A stretch of DNA of 64,000 bases from Alistipes sp. Lineage in GTDB: Bacteria > Bacteroidota > Bacteroidia > Bacteroidales > Rikenellaceae. Positions 17,442-27,614 of the stretch are shown here, in pieces. The stretch covers positions 1-64,000 of the forward strand of contig JAFQRH010000009.1 in the NCBI GenBank assembly GCA_017410165.1, written 5' to 3'. Position numbers and translations under genes: made by a program. Numbering within the stretch: position 1 is the first letter of the stretch; each line of letters starts with the position of its first letter. The notes under the pieces were generated by a model. The model was not told where the DNA came from. It made no database searches and saw only the letters and a list, made by a program, of their open reading frames with translations.

Positions 17442-19868
17442 ATGTCGAAAAAGATTGAAACAGATGATATAGTGGTAGAACTCTCGCCGGAGATTATGGA
17501 CCGTAAGTATCAGACAATTCCGATAGTTACGTCGGGCGACGATGACACAATCGAGGAGGTAACGCTTCCGGACGTTCTGCCGATTTTGACGCTTCGCAGT
17601 TCGGTACTCTTCCCGGGTGCAATCACGCCTATCACGGTAGGTCGCGAAAAGAGCATCGCTTTGGTGCGTGCCGTGAACGCCGAGCAGGGTCTGCTTGGTG
17701 CGGTTTTGCAGCGTCACGCAGAGATTGAGACGCCGACGCCGGACGATATGTACCGCATCGGTACCGCAGCGCGAATCCTCAAAATATTGGAGATGCCGAA
17801 CGGCAATCTGACCGTTATTCTGTCGGGTTTGGAGAAGATTGAAATCGGCGAGTACATCTCGACCGAGCCATTCTTCAAGGCAAAGGTTACACCGCTGCTC
17901 GACACTACGCCGGACAAGAACAACGTAGAGTTTGACGCGCTTGTCGAGTCGATTCGCGACGTTGCGCTCAACATAATCAACATCTCGCCGTCGATTCCGA
18001 AGGAGGCGACATTCGCCATCAAGAATATCGACTCGAAGCGAGGCATCGTAAACTTTATCTGCTCGAATCTCGAATTTTCGGACGACGACCGTCAGTCGTT
18101 GCTCGAAGCTCCGGGACTGTTGGCGCGTTCGCGCAAGTTGCTCGAAATACTGATTCGCGACCAGCAGTTGCTCGAACTCAAACAGAGCATTCAGGAGAAG
18201 GTCAAGACCGAAATCGACAAGCAGCAACGCGACTACTATCTGCAACAGCAGATGCGCACCATTCAGCAGGAGTTGGGCGAGGGCGAGGATGACGACATCG
18301 AACGTCTGCGCGAGGCGGCAAAGCAGAAGAAGTGGAGCGAGCAGACAGCCGAACTCTTTGCAAAGGAGGTGGCAAAACTCGAACGACTCAATCCGGCTGT
18401 TGCCGAGTACTCGGTGCAGATGACCTATCTGCAATTGATGCTCGACCTGCCGTGGGACGAGGTGACCAAAGACAATCTCGACCTCACGTGCGCTCGCGAG
18501 CAATTGGACGCCGACCACTTCGGATTGGATGAGGTCAAGGAGCGAATTTTGGAGCACCTGGCAGTCATCAAGTTGAAGGGCGACCTCAAATCGCCGATTC
18601 TCTGTCTGTATGGTCCTCCGGGAGTTGGTAAAACATCGCTCGGCAAGTCGGTAGCAACGGCTCTCGGTCGCAAGTTCGGGCGTATCTCGCTCGGCGGTCT
18701 GCACGACGAGGCGGAGATTCGCGGACATCGCCGTACGTATATAGGCGCAATGCCGGGTCGCGTTATCGAGACCATCAAGCGATGCGGCTCATCGAATCCG
18801 GTAATCATCCTCGACGAGGTCGATAAAATCACGGTCAGCAACCACGGCGACCCATCGTCGGCTCTATTGGAGGTACTCGATCCGGAGCAGAACACCACCT
18901 TCCACGACAACTATCTCGACACGGAGTACGACCTGTCGAAGGTGTTGTTCATCGCTACGGCAAACGACATCGGCGCAATCAACCCTGCGTTGCGCGACCG
19001 TATGGAGTTAATCAACATCCCGGGATACATTCTCGAAGACAAGATACAAATCGGCTTGAAGCACCTCGTATCGAAACAATCGGAGGCGCACGGTCTGAAA
19101 GAGGGCGATATGGTCTTTACGGCCGAGTCGCTGCAAAAAATTATCTCGGAATATACGCGCGAATCGGGCGTTCGTTCGCTCGACAAGCATATTGCGAAAA
19201 TTGCGCGTGCAAGGGCCAAGAACATAGCATTCGAGGAGGAGTATGCGCCCGAAATCTCGGCGGCAGACATCGAGAAGATTCTCGGCAAGCCGAAATTCCT
19301 CAACGAGGAGTACGAAATCAAGGATATGGTCGGCGTTGTGACCGGTTTGGCGTGGACGGCTGTCGGTGGCGACATCCTCTACATCGAGTCGTTGCTCACT
19401 CCGGGCAAAGGCAAGCTCTCGCTGACGGGTAACCTCGGCGATGTGATGAAGGAGTCGGCAACCATTGCACACGAGTGGGTTATGGCACACCACGAGCAGC
19501 TCGGTATCGACAAGGAGCTCTTTGAAAAGCACGACCTCAACATTCACGTTCCGGAGGGTGCCATTCCAAAGGATGGACCATCGGCAGGTATCACGATGAT
19601 TACATCAATCGTATCGACATACACAGGTCGCAAGGTGCGTGAGCGTATTGCGATGACGGGCGAAACCACTCTGCGCGGTCGCGTAACGCCTATCGGTGGC
19701 GTCAAGGAGAAGGTGTTGGCAGCAAAGCGTGCCGGCATTCACACAATCCTGCTTCCGGAGGAGAATCGCAAGGATGTCGAGGAGATTAAAGCAGAGTATG
19801 TCGAGGGTCTTACGTTCCACTACGTACGCACCAACGAGGAGGTACTCGCACTTGCACTTGAAAACTAA
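17442..19868 (+). CDS. lon: ATP-dependent protease La
   Basis: A 808-residue Lon: N-terminal substrate domain, a coiled-coil stretch (about residues 240-320), an AAA+ module with Walker A GPPGVGKT at 391-398 and Walker B VIILDEVDKI, and a serine-lysine protease domain (PKDGPSAGITM with Ser714, GGVKEKVLAA with Lys near 755). It degrades misfolded and regulatory proteins. The ATG at 17442 (MSKKIE) is preferred because the upstream in-frame extension crosses the promoter element. kdsB starts six bases after the stop. Confidence 0.97.
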   Translation: MSKKIETDDIVVELSPEIMDRKYQTIPIVTSGDDDTIEEVTLPDVLPILTLRSSVLFPGAITPITVGREKSIALVRAVNAEQGLLGAVLQRHAEIETPTPDDMYRIGTAARILKILEMPNGNLTVILSGLEKIEIGEYISTEPFFKAKVTPLLDTTPDKNNVEFDALVESIRDVALNIINISPSIPKEATFAIKNIDSKRGIVNFICSNLEFSDDDRQSLLEAPGLLARSRKLLEILIRDQQLLELKQSIQEKVKTEIDKQQRDYYLQQQMRTIQQELGEGEDDDIERLREAAKQKKWSEQTAELFAKEVAKLERLNPAVAEYSVQMTYLQLMLDLPWDEVTKDNLDLTCAREQLDADHFGLDEVKERILEHLAVIKLKGDLKSPILCLYGPPGVGKTSLGKSVATALGRKFGRISLGGLHDEAEIRGHRRTYIGAMPGRVIETIKRCGSSNPVIILDEVDKITVSNHGDPSSALLEVLDPEQNTTFHDNYLDTEYDLSKVLFIATANDIGAINPALRDRMELINIPGYILEDKIQIGLKHLVSKQSEAHGLKEGDMVFTAESLQKIISEYTRESGVRSLDKHIAKIARARAKNIAFEEEYAPEISAADIEKILGKPKFLNEEYEIKDMVGVVTGLAWTAVGGDILYIESLLTPGKGKLSLTGNLGDVMKESATIAHEWVMAHHEQLGIDKELFEKHDLNIHVPEGAIPKDGPSAGITMITSIVSTYTGRKVRERIAMTGETTLRGRVTPIGGVKEKVLAAKRAGIHTILLPEENRKDVEEIKAEYVEGLTFHYVRTNEEVLALALEN

Positions 19869-19874
19869 CGCACT

Positions 19875-20627
19875 ATGAAATTCATAGCAATCATTCCGGC
19901 ACGATACGCCAGCACCCGCTTCCCGGCAAAACCGCTTGCGATGCTTGGCGGCAAACGCGTAATCGAGCGCGTATATGAGCAGGTGGCAGGCGTCTTGGAC
20001 GATGCCGTTGTAGCGACTGACGACGAGCGCATCTTCGATGCTGTTCGGGCGTTCGGCGGCAAGGTCGAGATGACCTCTACGGCACATCGCAGCGGTACCG
20101 ACCGCTGTTGGGAGGCGTACTGCAAGCAGAGTGGCGAATTTGACGTTGTTGTAAATGTGCAGGGCGACGAGCCATTCATTCAGCCGTCGCAGTTGGAGGC
20201 ATTAAAGCACTGTTTCGACAACGAGAATATAGACATCGCAACGCTCGTCAAGCCATTCGAGCCGAGCGACGGCATTGAGGCACTCGAAAATCCCAACTCG
20301 CCAAAGGTGGTACTCGACAGCGAGGGGTGTGCCATATACTTCTCACGCTCGGTTATCCCATATCTTCGTGGCATAGAGCGCGAAAAGTGGCTTACGGAGC
20401 ATACGTTCTACAAGCATATCGGCATCTACGGCTTCCGCACTGACGTTTTGCGTGCCGTGACGGCTCTGCCGCAATCGACACTCGAATGCGCCGAGTCGCT
20501 CGAACAGTTGCGTTGGTTGGAGAACGGATACAAAATCGGTGTCGGCATATCGAACGTGGAGACCATCGGCATCGACACGCCAGAGGATTTGGCCCGTGCC
20601 GAAGAGTTCTTGCGCCGAATGCGTTAA
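19875..20627 (+). CDS. kdsB: 3-deoxy-manno-octulosonate cytidylyltransferase (CMP-Kdo synthase)
   Basis: The 250-residue enzyme activates Kdo with CTP for lipid A/inner-core assembly. The nucleotide-binding start IIPARYASTRFPAKPLAMLGG is complete, followed by VATDDERI, SGTDRCWEA and the metal-binding VNVQGDEPFI. The C-terminus VETIGIDTPEDL is typical. It opens a cluster with kdsA and kdsD, leaving only kdsC (the phosphatase) unaccounted for in the window. It is separated from lon by six bases. Confidence 0.97.
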   Translation: MKFIAIIPARYASTRFPAKPLAMLGGKRVIERVYEQVAGVLDDAVVATDDERIFDAVRAFGGKVEMTSTAHRSGTDRCWEAYCKQSGEFDVVVNVQGDEPFIQPSQLEALKHCFDNENIDIATLVKPFEPSDGIEALENPNSPKVVLDSEGCAIYFSRSVIPYLRGIEREKWLTEHTFYKHIGIYGFRTDVLRAVTALPQSTLECAESLEQLRWLENGYKIGVGISNVETIGIDTPEDLARAEEFLRRMR

Positions 20628-20687
20628 ATCGTGAAACGATTGATTTTTCGATATCAACAAGACGAAAACCTTAAAACTGATATAGCA

Positions 20688-22505
20688 ATGAAGAGATTTA
20701 TTTGCACACTGATTATCGGACTCGTTGCCTCGGCAACGGCACACGCCGAGTGGAAAATTGCCGGCGAGCGTCTTCGCACGAATTGGGCAGAACAGGTCAC
20801 ACCGGAGAGCGTTCTTCCGGAGTATCCGCGACCGCAACTTGTACGTGGCGAGTGGCAAAATCTGAACGGTCTATGGAACTATGCCATCACAGCAGCAGAC
20901 GCCGCTCAACCTACATCGTTCGAGGGCGAGATACTCGTTCCGTTTGCGTTGGAGTCGGCTTTGTCGGGAGTGCAGAAATCGCTCACGGAGCGCGATGCTC
21001 TGTGGTATGAGCGCACGTTCAGCGTGCCGTCGAAGTGGCTCTCGCAGCGCGTTATGCTCAACTTTGGCGCAGTAGATTGGCAGGCAGACGTCTATGTAAA
21101 CGACATATTGGTAGGCAGTCACACGGGCGGCTACACACCATTCTCGTTCGACATCACATCGGCACTCAAAAAGGGCGCAGAGCAGCGTCTTACGGTGCGC
21201 GTATGGGATCCGACCGACAAGGAGCAACACCCGATAGGCAAGCAGTGTTTCAATCCGACAGGAATCTGGTACACGCCGGTTTCGGGCATTTGGCAGACCG
21301 TATGGTTGGAGCCGGTAGCAAAGCAAAACCACATTGTAGCCGTTACGCCGACATCGGACATCCGCAACGGTCGCCTCGTAATCGACACGCACTGCGACAA
21401 GCCGCAAGGCCTCGTCAGCATCGAGGTCAAAGATGGCGACACGCTTGTAGGCAGTGCAAAAGCGGTATGCGGCACACCTGCAATCGTGCACATTCCGAAT
21501 GCAAAGTTGTGGTCGCCGGATATGCCGCACCTCTACACGCTCAAAGTATCGCTCACGGAGGGTGGCAAGAGCGTGGATTGCGTAGAGTCGTATGCAGCGA
21601 TGCGCGAGTTCTCGACCAAGCGCGACGAAGGCGGACACCTGCGTCTGTGCCTGAACGGCAAGCCGGTATTTATGTATGGCCCACTTGATCAGGGTTGGTG
21701 GCCTGACGGTCTATACACCGCACCGACCGACGAGGCATTGCTCTCGGACGTAACCTTTACCAAGGCGATTGGCTTCAACACCATCCGCAAGCACGTAAAG
21801 GTCGAGCCGGCACGTTGGTACTATCATTGCGACCGCGAGGGCGTGATTGTATGGCAGGATATGCCGAGTATGTTCTTTGTTCGCGGACGCGGTCTGTGGG
21901 GTCGCAACTATATGGGTGCAGGCACCGATTCGCCGGTCAGCGAGCGTGCAAAAGAGAACTTCCGCAAGGAGTGGCGCGAGGTGATGGATGCTCTGCGCTT
22001 CTTCCCGTCAATCGGTGTATGGGTGCCGTTCAACGAGGCGTGGGGTCAATTCGACACCGAGCAGATTGCCGCGTGGACCAAGCAATACGACCCATCGCGA
22101 TTGGTTAATGCTGCAAGTGGAGGTAATCTGCGCGAGTGTGGCGACATCATCGACCTGCACAACTACCCTGCCCCTGCAATGCCGGTACATCACGCCGGAT
22201 TCTCGGTGGTATTGGGCGAGTATGGCGGCATCGGCTACCCGATGGAGGAGCATCTGTGGTGGAACAAACGAAACTGGGGCTATATCAAGTTTTCGAGCAT
22301 AGCCGAGGTGACGGACGAGTATGTGAAGTACGCTCACGAGTTGAAACCGCTGATTCGTCAGGGTCTGTCGGCCGCAATCTACACCCAAACGACCGACGTC
22401 GAGGGCGAGGTGAACGGAATACTCACCTACGACCGCAAAGTAGTGAAGATGGACAAAGAGCGTGTTCGCGCAGTAAATCAAGAGATTATAAATTGTTTGA
22501 AATAG
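20688..22505 (+). CDS. Glycoside hydrolase family 2 protein, secreted
   Basis: The ATG at 20688 gives 605 residues with a signal peptide (MKRFICTLII.. ATAHA). The GH2 plan is visible: an N-terminal jelly-roll sugar-binding domain (RPQLVRGEWQNLNGLWNY, VDWQADVYVNDILVGSHTGGYTPF), an immunoglobulin-like middle, and a TIM barrel with acid/base Glu450 (PFNEAWGQ) and nucleophile Glu511 (VLGEYGG). It probably acts on beta-galactosides or a related beta-linked sugar in the periplasm. It is odd in sitting between kdsB and kdsA, with a one-base gap to kdsA. Confidence 0.93.
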   Translation: MKRFICTLIIGLVASATAHAEWKIAGERLRTNWAEQVTPESVLPEYPRPQLVRGEWQNLNGLWNYAITAADAAQPTSFEGEILVPFALESALSGVQKSLTERDALWYERTFSVPSKWLSQRVMLNFGAVDWQADVYVNDILVGSHTGGYTPFSFDITSALKKGAEQRLTVRVWDPTDKEQHPIGKQCFNPTGIWYTPVSGIWQTVWLEPVAKQNHIVAVTPTSDIRNGRLVIDTHCDKPQGLVSIEVKDGDTLVGSAKAVCGTPAIVHIPNAKLWSPDMPHLYTLKVSLTEGGKSVDCVESYAAMREFSTKRDEGGHLRLCLNGKPVFMYGPLDQGWWPDGLYTAPTDEALLSDVTFTKAIGFNTIRKHVKVEPARWYYHCDREGVIVWQDMPSMFFVRGRGLWGRNYMGAGTDSPVSERAKENFRKEWREVMDALRFFPSIGVWVPFNEAWGQFDTEQIAAWTKQYDPSRLVNAASGGNLRECGDIIDLHNYPAPAMPVHHAGFSVVLGEYGGIGYPMEEHLWWNKRNWGYIKFSSIAEVTDEYVKYAHELKPLIRQGLSAAIYTQTTDVEGEVNGILTYDRKVVKMDKERVRAVNQEIINCLK

Positions 22506-22506
22506 T

Positions 22507-23259
22507 ATGAAGCCAATATTCATAGCAGGACCTTGCGTCATCGAGTCGGCCGAGATTCTCGATGCGGTAGCGAAGCGTTTGGTCGAAATCAACGCATCGC
22601 TCGGCACCGAAATCATCTTCAAGGCGTCGTTCGACAAGGCAAATCGCACATCGCTCGGCTCGTACCGAGGTGTCGGCATCGAGCGTGGTTTGCAGATGCT
22701 CGCCGATGTGCGTAGCAAATATGGTCTGCGTCTGCTCACCGACATTCACGAGGCGTGGCAGGCGGCCCCTGCGGGCGAGGTTGTCGATGTGTTGCAAATT
22801 CCGGCCTTCCTCTGTCGCCAAACCGACTTGTTGGTGGCAGCAGCCAAGACAGGTCGCACGGTAAACATCAAAAAGGCACAATTCCTCTCGGGAGCCGATA
22901 TGCGCTACCCGTACGAGAAGGCGACCGAATCGGGCGCATCGGAGGTGTGGCTCACCGAGCGCGGTAATTCGTTCGGATACAACAACCTCGTGGTCGATTT
23001 TCGCAATATTCCCGATATGCTCGGCATCGCTCCGCGCGTCATAATGGACTGTACACACTCCGTACAACGACCGGGTGCGGCAGGCGGAAAGACTGGTGGC
23101 AATCGCGAATTTGTACCGTCGATGGCGTTGGCAGCCAAGGCATTCGGCGCGAATGGCTACTTCTTCGAGGTACACCCAGATCCGGATGCGGCACTCAGCG
23201 ATGGTCCGAATATGTTGCGACTCGACGATTTGGAAAACGTAATAAAAACTCTCTTATAA
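22507..23259 (+). CDS. kdsA: 3-deoxy-8-phosphooctulonate synthase (Kdo-8-P synthase)
   Basis: This 250-residue enzyme condenses phosphoenolpyruvate with arabinose-5-phosphate. Motifs are IAGPCVIES at the N-terminus, FKASFDKANRTS, LTDIHEAWQA, QIPAFLCRQTDLL, KKAQFLSGADM and VIMDCTHSVQRPG. The start follows the GH2 stop by one base, a sign of coupled translation. kdsD, which makes its substrate, is next (eight bases). Confidence 0.97.
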   Translation: MKPIFIAGPCVIESAEILDAVAKRLVEINASLGTEIIFKASFDKANRTSLGSYRGVGIERGLQMLADVRSKYGLRLLTDIHEAWQAAPAGEVVDVLQIPAFLCRQTDLLVAAAKTGRTVNIKKAQFLSGADMRYPYEKATESGASEVWLTERGNSFGYNNLVVDFRNIPDMLGIAPRVIMDCTHSVQRPGAAGGKTGGNREFVPSMALAAKAFGANGYFFEVHPDPDAALSDGPNMLRLDDLENVIKTLL

Positions 23260-23267
23260 AAAGTATA

Positions 23268-24233
23268 ATGACACAAGATAACAGACGACAGATACTCGAC
23301 GTTGCACGCGAAACGCTGCAAACCGAAGCCGATGCGTTGCTGCGCATCAAGAACGATTTGGGCGACGAGTTTGTGCGCGCCGTCGAGTCGATTATGGGCA
23401 GCAGTGGCAAGGTGATTATGACCGGTATGGGAAAATCGGGTCTCGTTGCCAAGAAGATTGCCGCAACGCTCGCAAGCACAGGCACTCCGAGTTTCTATAT
23501 GCACCCGGGCGAGGCATTTCACGGCGATTTGGGTATGATTTCGAGTTGCGATATCGTAATCGCTCTCTCATACTCGGGCGAGACGGACGAAGTGCTGAAA
23601 ATCGTTCCATTCATCCACGACAACGGCAATACACTGATTTCGATGACCGGCAATCCAAACTCGTCGCTAGCAAAAAATTCGGACATACACCTCGACGTTG
23701 CCGTCGAGCACGAAGCGTGCATCCTGCACCTTGCACCAACCACCTCGACAACCGCACAACTTGCAATGGGCGATGCATTGGCAGTTGCATTGATGAAGTT
23801 GCGCAACTTTACGTCGATGGATTACGCACGTCTGCACCCGGGCGGAAGTCTCGGCCGACGACTACTGATGACCGTCGGTAACGCGATGCGTCGCAACGAT
23901 TTGCCGATTATCAACGAGGAGTGCTCGGCAACGGAGATGATTCAGCGAATGTCGCAGGGCGGCTTGGGATTGATTGTGATTTGTCGCGGAGAGAAGATTC
24001 TCGGCATTGTGACCGATGGCGATGTACGTCGTGCGATGGAGTCGCGCCGTGCGGAGTTCTTCAACATCAAGCCGATGGATATTGCAACGCCTTCGCCAAA
24101 GACGATTCATCCGGACGAAAAGCTCATCGAGGCAGAAAAACTTATGACTCGCCACAAGGTAAACTCGCTGCTGGTCGTAAACAACGAGCAGCGACTGGTG
24201 GGCGTAATCCAGATTTACGACATCAAGTTGTAA
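23268..24233 (+). CDS. kdsD: Arabinose-5-phosphate isomerase (KdsD/KpsF family)
   Basis: A 321-residue protein with an N-terminal SIS sugar-isomerase domain (VIMTGMGKSGLVAKKIAATLASTGTPSFY, HGDLGMI, ALSYSGETDE) and two C-terminal CBS domains (from about residue 205). It turns ribulose-5-phosphate into arabinose-5-phosphate, the substrate of KdsA directly upstream. All three early Kdo genes here are therefore consecutive except for the inserted GH2. Confidence 0.95.
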   Translation: MTQDNRRQILDVARETLQTEADALLRIKNDLGDEFVRAVESIMGSSGKVIMTGMGKSGLVAKKIAATLASTGTPSFYMHPGEAFHGDLGMISSCDIVIALSYSGETDEVLKIVPFIHDNGNTLISMTGNPNSSLAKNSDIHLDVAVEHEACILHLAPTTSTTAQLAMGDALAVALMKLRNFTSMDYARLHPGGSLGRRLLMTVGNAMRRNDLPIINEECSATEMIQRMSQGGLGLIVICRGEKILGIVTDGDVRRAMESRRAEFFNIKPMDIATPSPKTIHPDEKLIEAEKLMTRHKVNSLLVVNNEQRLVGVIQIYDIKL

Positions 24234-24290
24234 GTAGGGTTACGATTAAAACCTAAAACACTACGCAAATAACCTAAAAAACTAAATAAA

Positions 24291-25730
24291 ATGGCATTGC
24301 TTGATTTTATGGCTCCACCGGCTCACAAGCCGTTGCTGCCGGCAGAGAAGATTGACCGCGAGTACCGTTCGATGCGACTGAAAGTATTTTTGGGCATCTA
24401 CTTCGGCTATGCGGCGTACTATCTGGTACGTAAAAATTTGTCGTTCGCAACCAGCGGAATGATTGAAGACAACCTCATCGACAAGCCCGGTGCAGGTATT
24501 GCGATGGCGGGTATTCCGATTGCCTATGCGGTGAGCAAATTCCTGATGGGAAGTTTATCCGACCGTTCGGATGCTCGTAAGTTTATGACTATCGGCCTCG
24601 TATTGTCGGCTCTGGTGATGATTATCGCCGGCGTGGTACCTTACCCTGCGGGCGTAGATGGTAACTACTCGGTGACCGTCGGACTGATGTTCGTATTTAT
24701 GCTCTTGGCAGGTTGGCTGTCGGGTATGGGTTGGCCTCCTTGCGGCCGCGTAATGTCGCAGTGGTTCTCGACCAACGAGCGCAGTTTCAAGATGTCGATT
24801 TGGAACACGGCACACAATATCGGTAACGGTTCGCTCGGTCTGCTCGTCATTGCAGGCGTAGCACTCTTCGGAGGATTGGGTGTCGAGCAGTCGTGGCGTG
24901 CAGCATTCGTGGTGCCGGCTATCGTAGCAATGCTCTTTGCAGCAATGTGTTGGTGGTTTATACGCGACACACCTGAATCGTGCGGATTGCCACCAATCGA
25001 GAAGTACCGCAACGACCACACAGGCGCAAAAGCAAAGAAGGGCGAGGAGCAGAAGATTCCGTTCAAGCGTCTGTTTATCGACTACATCTTCAAGAACCCG
25101 ACGCTGTGGCTTATCGGTTTTGCCAACATCTTTGTATATTTCATCCGCTACGGTATTGCCGACTGGTCGCCTATCTACTTGAACGAGGTGTGCAATATGT
25201 CGTTGGAGGATAGTTCGCTTGCATACACCATCCGCGAGTATGCCGGTATCGTCGGCACGGTGCTTTGCGGTTGGATTTCGTCGAAATTCTTCCAAGGTCG
25301 CTGTGCGCCGGTGAACGTAATCTATATGCTTATCGTTGCACTCGGCGTACTGATGTATTGGCAGGCGTTGCCGTTGGCAGGCGTATTGGCAATGGACGTT
25401 AAGTATATCGTCTATATCTCGCTCGCACTTATCGGTGCAGCAATCTATGGCCCTGTTGCGATGATTTCGATTCAGGCGATTGCCATCGTTCCGAAGAATG
25501 CGGCAGGTACGGCTGCGGGCTTTATGGGTCTGCTCGGTTATCTGGTGGGCGATGCTATCTTGTCGAAGATTGCCTTCGGTTACGTCGCAAACAGCTCGCT
25601 CGGTTGGAACTTCACGTTTGTATGCTTCTTCGCTACGAGCATCATCGCAGCCGTTATCTGTATGGTTGCGTGGGGCAAAGAGAAGCGTATGATGGACGAG
25701 CGACTGAAAGCCGCCGCAGAGCAGAAATAG
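24291..25730 (+). CDS. MFS organophosphate:phosphate antiporter family (GlpT/UhpT-like)
   Basis: A 479-residue integral membrane protein with twelve hydrophobic segments. The entry sequence FGYAAYYLVRKNLSFA and the loop SLSDRSDARKFM are characteristic of the organophosphate:Pi antiporter branch (GlpT, UhpT, PgtP), as are GWPPCGRVMSQWF and IWNTAHNIGNGSLG. Likely import of glycerol-3-phosphate or a sugar phosphate in exchange for phosphate; which one is uncertain. It is 57 bases downstream of kdsD and 17 upstream of ubiD on the same strand. Confidence 0.88.
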   Translation: MALLDFMAPPAHKPLLPAEKIDREYRSMRLKVFLGIYFGYAAYYLVRKNLSFATSGMIEDNLIDKPGAGIAMAGIPIAYAVSKFLMGSLSDRSDARKFMTIGLVLSALVMIIAGVVPYPAGVDGNYSVTVGLMFVFMLLAGWLSGMGWPPCGRVMSQWFSTNERSFKMSIWNTAHNIGNGSLGLLVIAGVALFGGLGVEQSWRAAFVVPAIVAMLFAAMCWWFIRDTPESCGLPPIEKYRNDHTGAKAKKGEEQKIPFKRLFIDYIFKNPTLWLIGFANIFVYFIRYGIADWSPIYLNEVCNMSLEDSSLAYTIREYAGIVGTVLCGWISSKFFQGRCAPVNVIYMLIVALGVLMYWQALPLAGVLAMDVKYIVYISLALIGAAIYGPVAMISIQAIAIVPKNAAGTAAGFMGLLGYLVGDAILSKIAFGYVANSSLGWNFTFVCFFATSIIAAVICMVAWGKEKRMMDERLKAAAEQK

Positions 25731-25747
25731 TACACCTTACGTAAAAT

Positions 25748-27586
25748 ATGTACGGTTCATTAAGAGAATTTATAGATAAGTTGGAGAGTGCCGGTGAGTT
25801 GATTCGCATCGGCACTCCCGTTTCGAGCATCTGTGAGATTGCCGAAATCACCGACCGCGTGGCGAAAAGCGAGGGCGGAGGCAAAGCTTTGCTATTCGAG
25901 CATACAGACCGCGATTTTCCGGTCGTAACCAATATGATGGGCTCCGAGCGTCGTATGGCTATGGCGTTGGGGGTCGAGCGTTTGGAGGAGATTACGCAAC
26001 TCATCGAGTCGCTCGTACGACAGGCAACCTCACCGAAAGATTCGCTCGGTGACAAGTTGCGAATGGTGCCACTGCTGGGCGAGGTTGCAAAGTGGTTTCC
26101 GCGCAAGTTGAAGCGTCGCGGAGCGTGTCAGCAGGTGGTGCTCACAGGCGAGGAGGCATCGCTCGACCGACTGCCGATATTGCAGAGCCGAGCGTTGGAC
26201 GGAGGGCGTTTTGTGACGCTGCCGATGGTCAACACTATCGACCCCGACACAGGCGTACGCAACGTGGGAATGTATCGTATGCAGGTGCTGGATGCCCACA
26301 CAACGGGTATGCATTGGCATCGCCATAAGACCGGCGCACGTCACGCAGAGGCCTACAAACGACGCGGAGAGCGTATGCCGGTAGCGGTAGCAATCGGTGG
26401 AGACCCCGTATATGCGTACAGCGCAACAGCACCGATGCCCGACAATCTGGACGAGTATCTGTTGGCGGGAATGTTGCGCCATCGTCCGGTACGATTGGTA
26501 AAGTGCATAACGAACGATATATACGTTCCGGAGGATTGCGACTTTGTTATCGAAGGATATGTCGAGCCACACGAAGAGCCGGTCATCGAGGGCGACTTTG
26601 GCGACCATACAGGTTTCTTCTCGCTGACAGACCTCTACCCTCGTTTCCACGTAACCGCCATCACACACCGTCGCGATGCGATATATCCGGCAACCGTAGT
26701 CGGCATTCCGCCACAGGAGGATGCCTACATTTCGCAGGCGACCGAACGCATATTCCTTGCACCGATACGGCTCGTTATGCAGCCCGAGATTGTCGATATG
26801 ACGATGCCCGTCGCCGGAACGTCGCACAATATCGCTCTGCTCTCGATAGGCACACGATACGCCGGTCAGCCGGTAAAGGTGGCGCAAGGAATGTGGAGCG
26901 CCGGACAGATGATGTTCAACAAATACCTCGTTCTCACACCTGCCGATACGGCTCTGCGCGACAAGGCGCAGGTGGCTCGACTCATTAGAAATTGTGACCC
27001 GAAGCGTGCCATAATTCGTGGCGAAGGCATATACGACGTACTTGACCACGCAACCGAGAGGTGCGGATACGGCGGAAAAATTGCTCTCGATTTGACAGAG
27101 GTATGCGCGGAGGGCAGTCGCACGCCACATATCTCGGCGGAGGTCGCACTACCCGACGGCGTAGAGCACAGCACGGCCCTGCTTGACGAGTGGAGCGCGT
27201 GGATACTCTTCGCCGACAATGATGCGGAGGTGGATGTCGAGCAGTTGGCACGCACAAACGGTGTGCAATGTAACTGCATAGCCCTATTTGACAAGCGAGC
27301 ACAGCACCTCACGGGCGAAGAGTTGTTGTGGTTGGCAGCCGCCAATACCGAGCCATCGCGCGACGTACGCCTATCGTCGGATGGGAATACGGCAATCGTC
27401 GATGCGCGACCAAAACGACCGGGCAAGGAGGGTAATCCTGCGCGATTCCCGAACGTGGTGGTATCCGACGAGCAGACCATTGCGCTGGTTGATGCGCGAT
27501 GGGCAGAGTATGGATTGGGCGAGAGAATCGAGTCGCCATCAGTGCGTTACGGCAAATTGCTATTATCCGACAAGGCGGAGTGGTAA
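25748..27586 (+). CDS. UbiD family decarboxylase
   Basis: A 612-residue protein with the UbiD layout: N-terminal domain (LREFIDKLESAGELIRI), the prenyl-FMN binding core (HRHKTGARHAEA, PVAVAIGGDP) and the conserved IEGDFGDHTGFFSLTDLYPRFHVTAI, which bears the catalytic-loop acidic residues. UbiD enzymes need prenylated FMN from a UbiX partner, not present in this window. In Bacteroidetes such proteins are usually assigned to menaquinone-precursor decarboxylation, but aromatic or unsaturated acids in general are possible. The long C-terminal part (about residues 440-612) is typical of the larger subfamily. Confidence 0.88.
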   Translation: MYGSLREFIDKLESAGELIRIGTPVSSICEIAEITDRVAKSEGGGKALLFEHTDRDFPVVTNMMGSERRMAMALGVERLEEITQLIESLVRQATSPKDSLGDKLRMVPLLGEVAKWFPRKLKRRGACQQVVLTGEEASLDRLPILQSRALDGGRFVTLPMVNTIDPDTGVRNVGMYRMQVLDAHTTGMHWHRHKTGARHAEAYKRRGERMPVAVAIGGDPVYAYSATAPMPDNLDEYLLAGMLRHRPVRLVKCITNDIYVPEDCDFVIEGYVEPHEEPVIEGDFGDHTGFFSLTDLYPRFHVTAITHRRDAIYPATVVGIPPQEDAYISQATERIFLAPIRLVMQPEIVDMTMPVAGTSHNIALLSIGTRYAGQPVKVAQGMWSAGQMMFNKYLVLTPADTALRDKAQVARLIRNCDPKRAIIRGEGIYDVLDHATERCGYGGKIALDLTEVCAEGSRTPHISAEVALPDGVEHSTALLDEWSAWILFADNDAEVDVEQLARTNGVQCNCIALFDKRAQHLTGEELLWLAAANTEPSRDVRLSSDGNTAIVDARPKRPGKEGNPARFPNVVVSDEQTIALVDARWAEYGLGERIESPSVRYGKLLLSDKAEW

Positions 27587-27614
27587 GGAGCAACAAAAGA
27601 GAGGAGTGGGTAGT

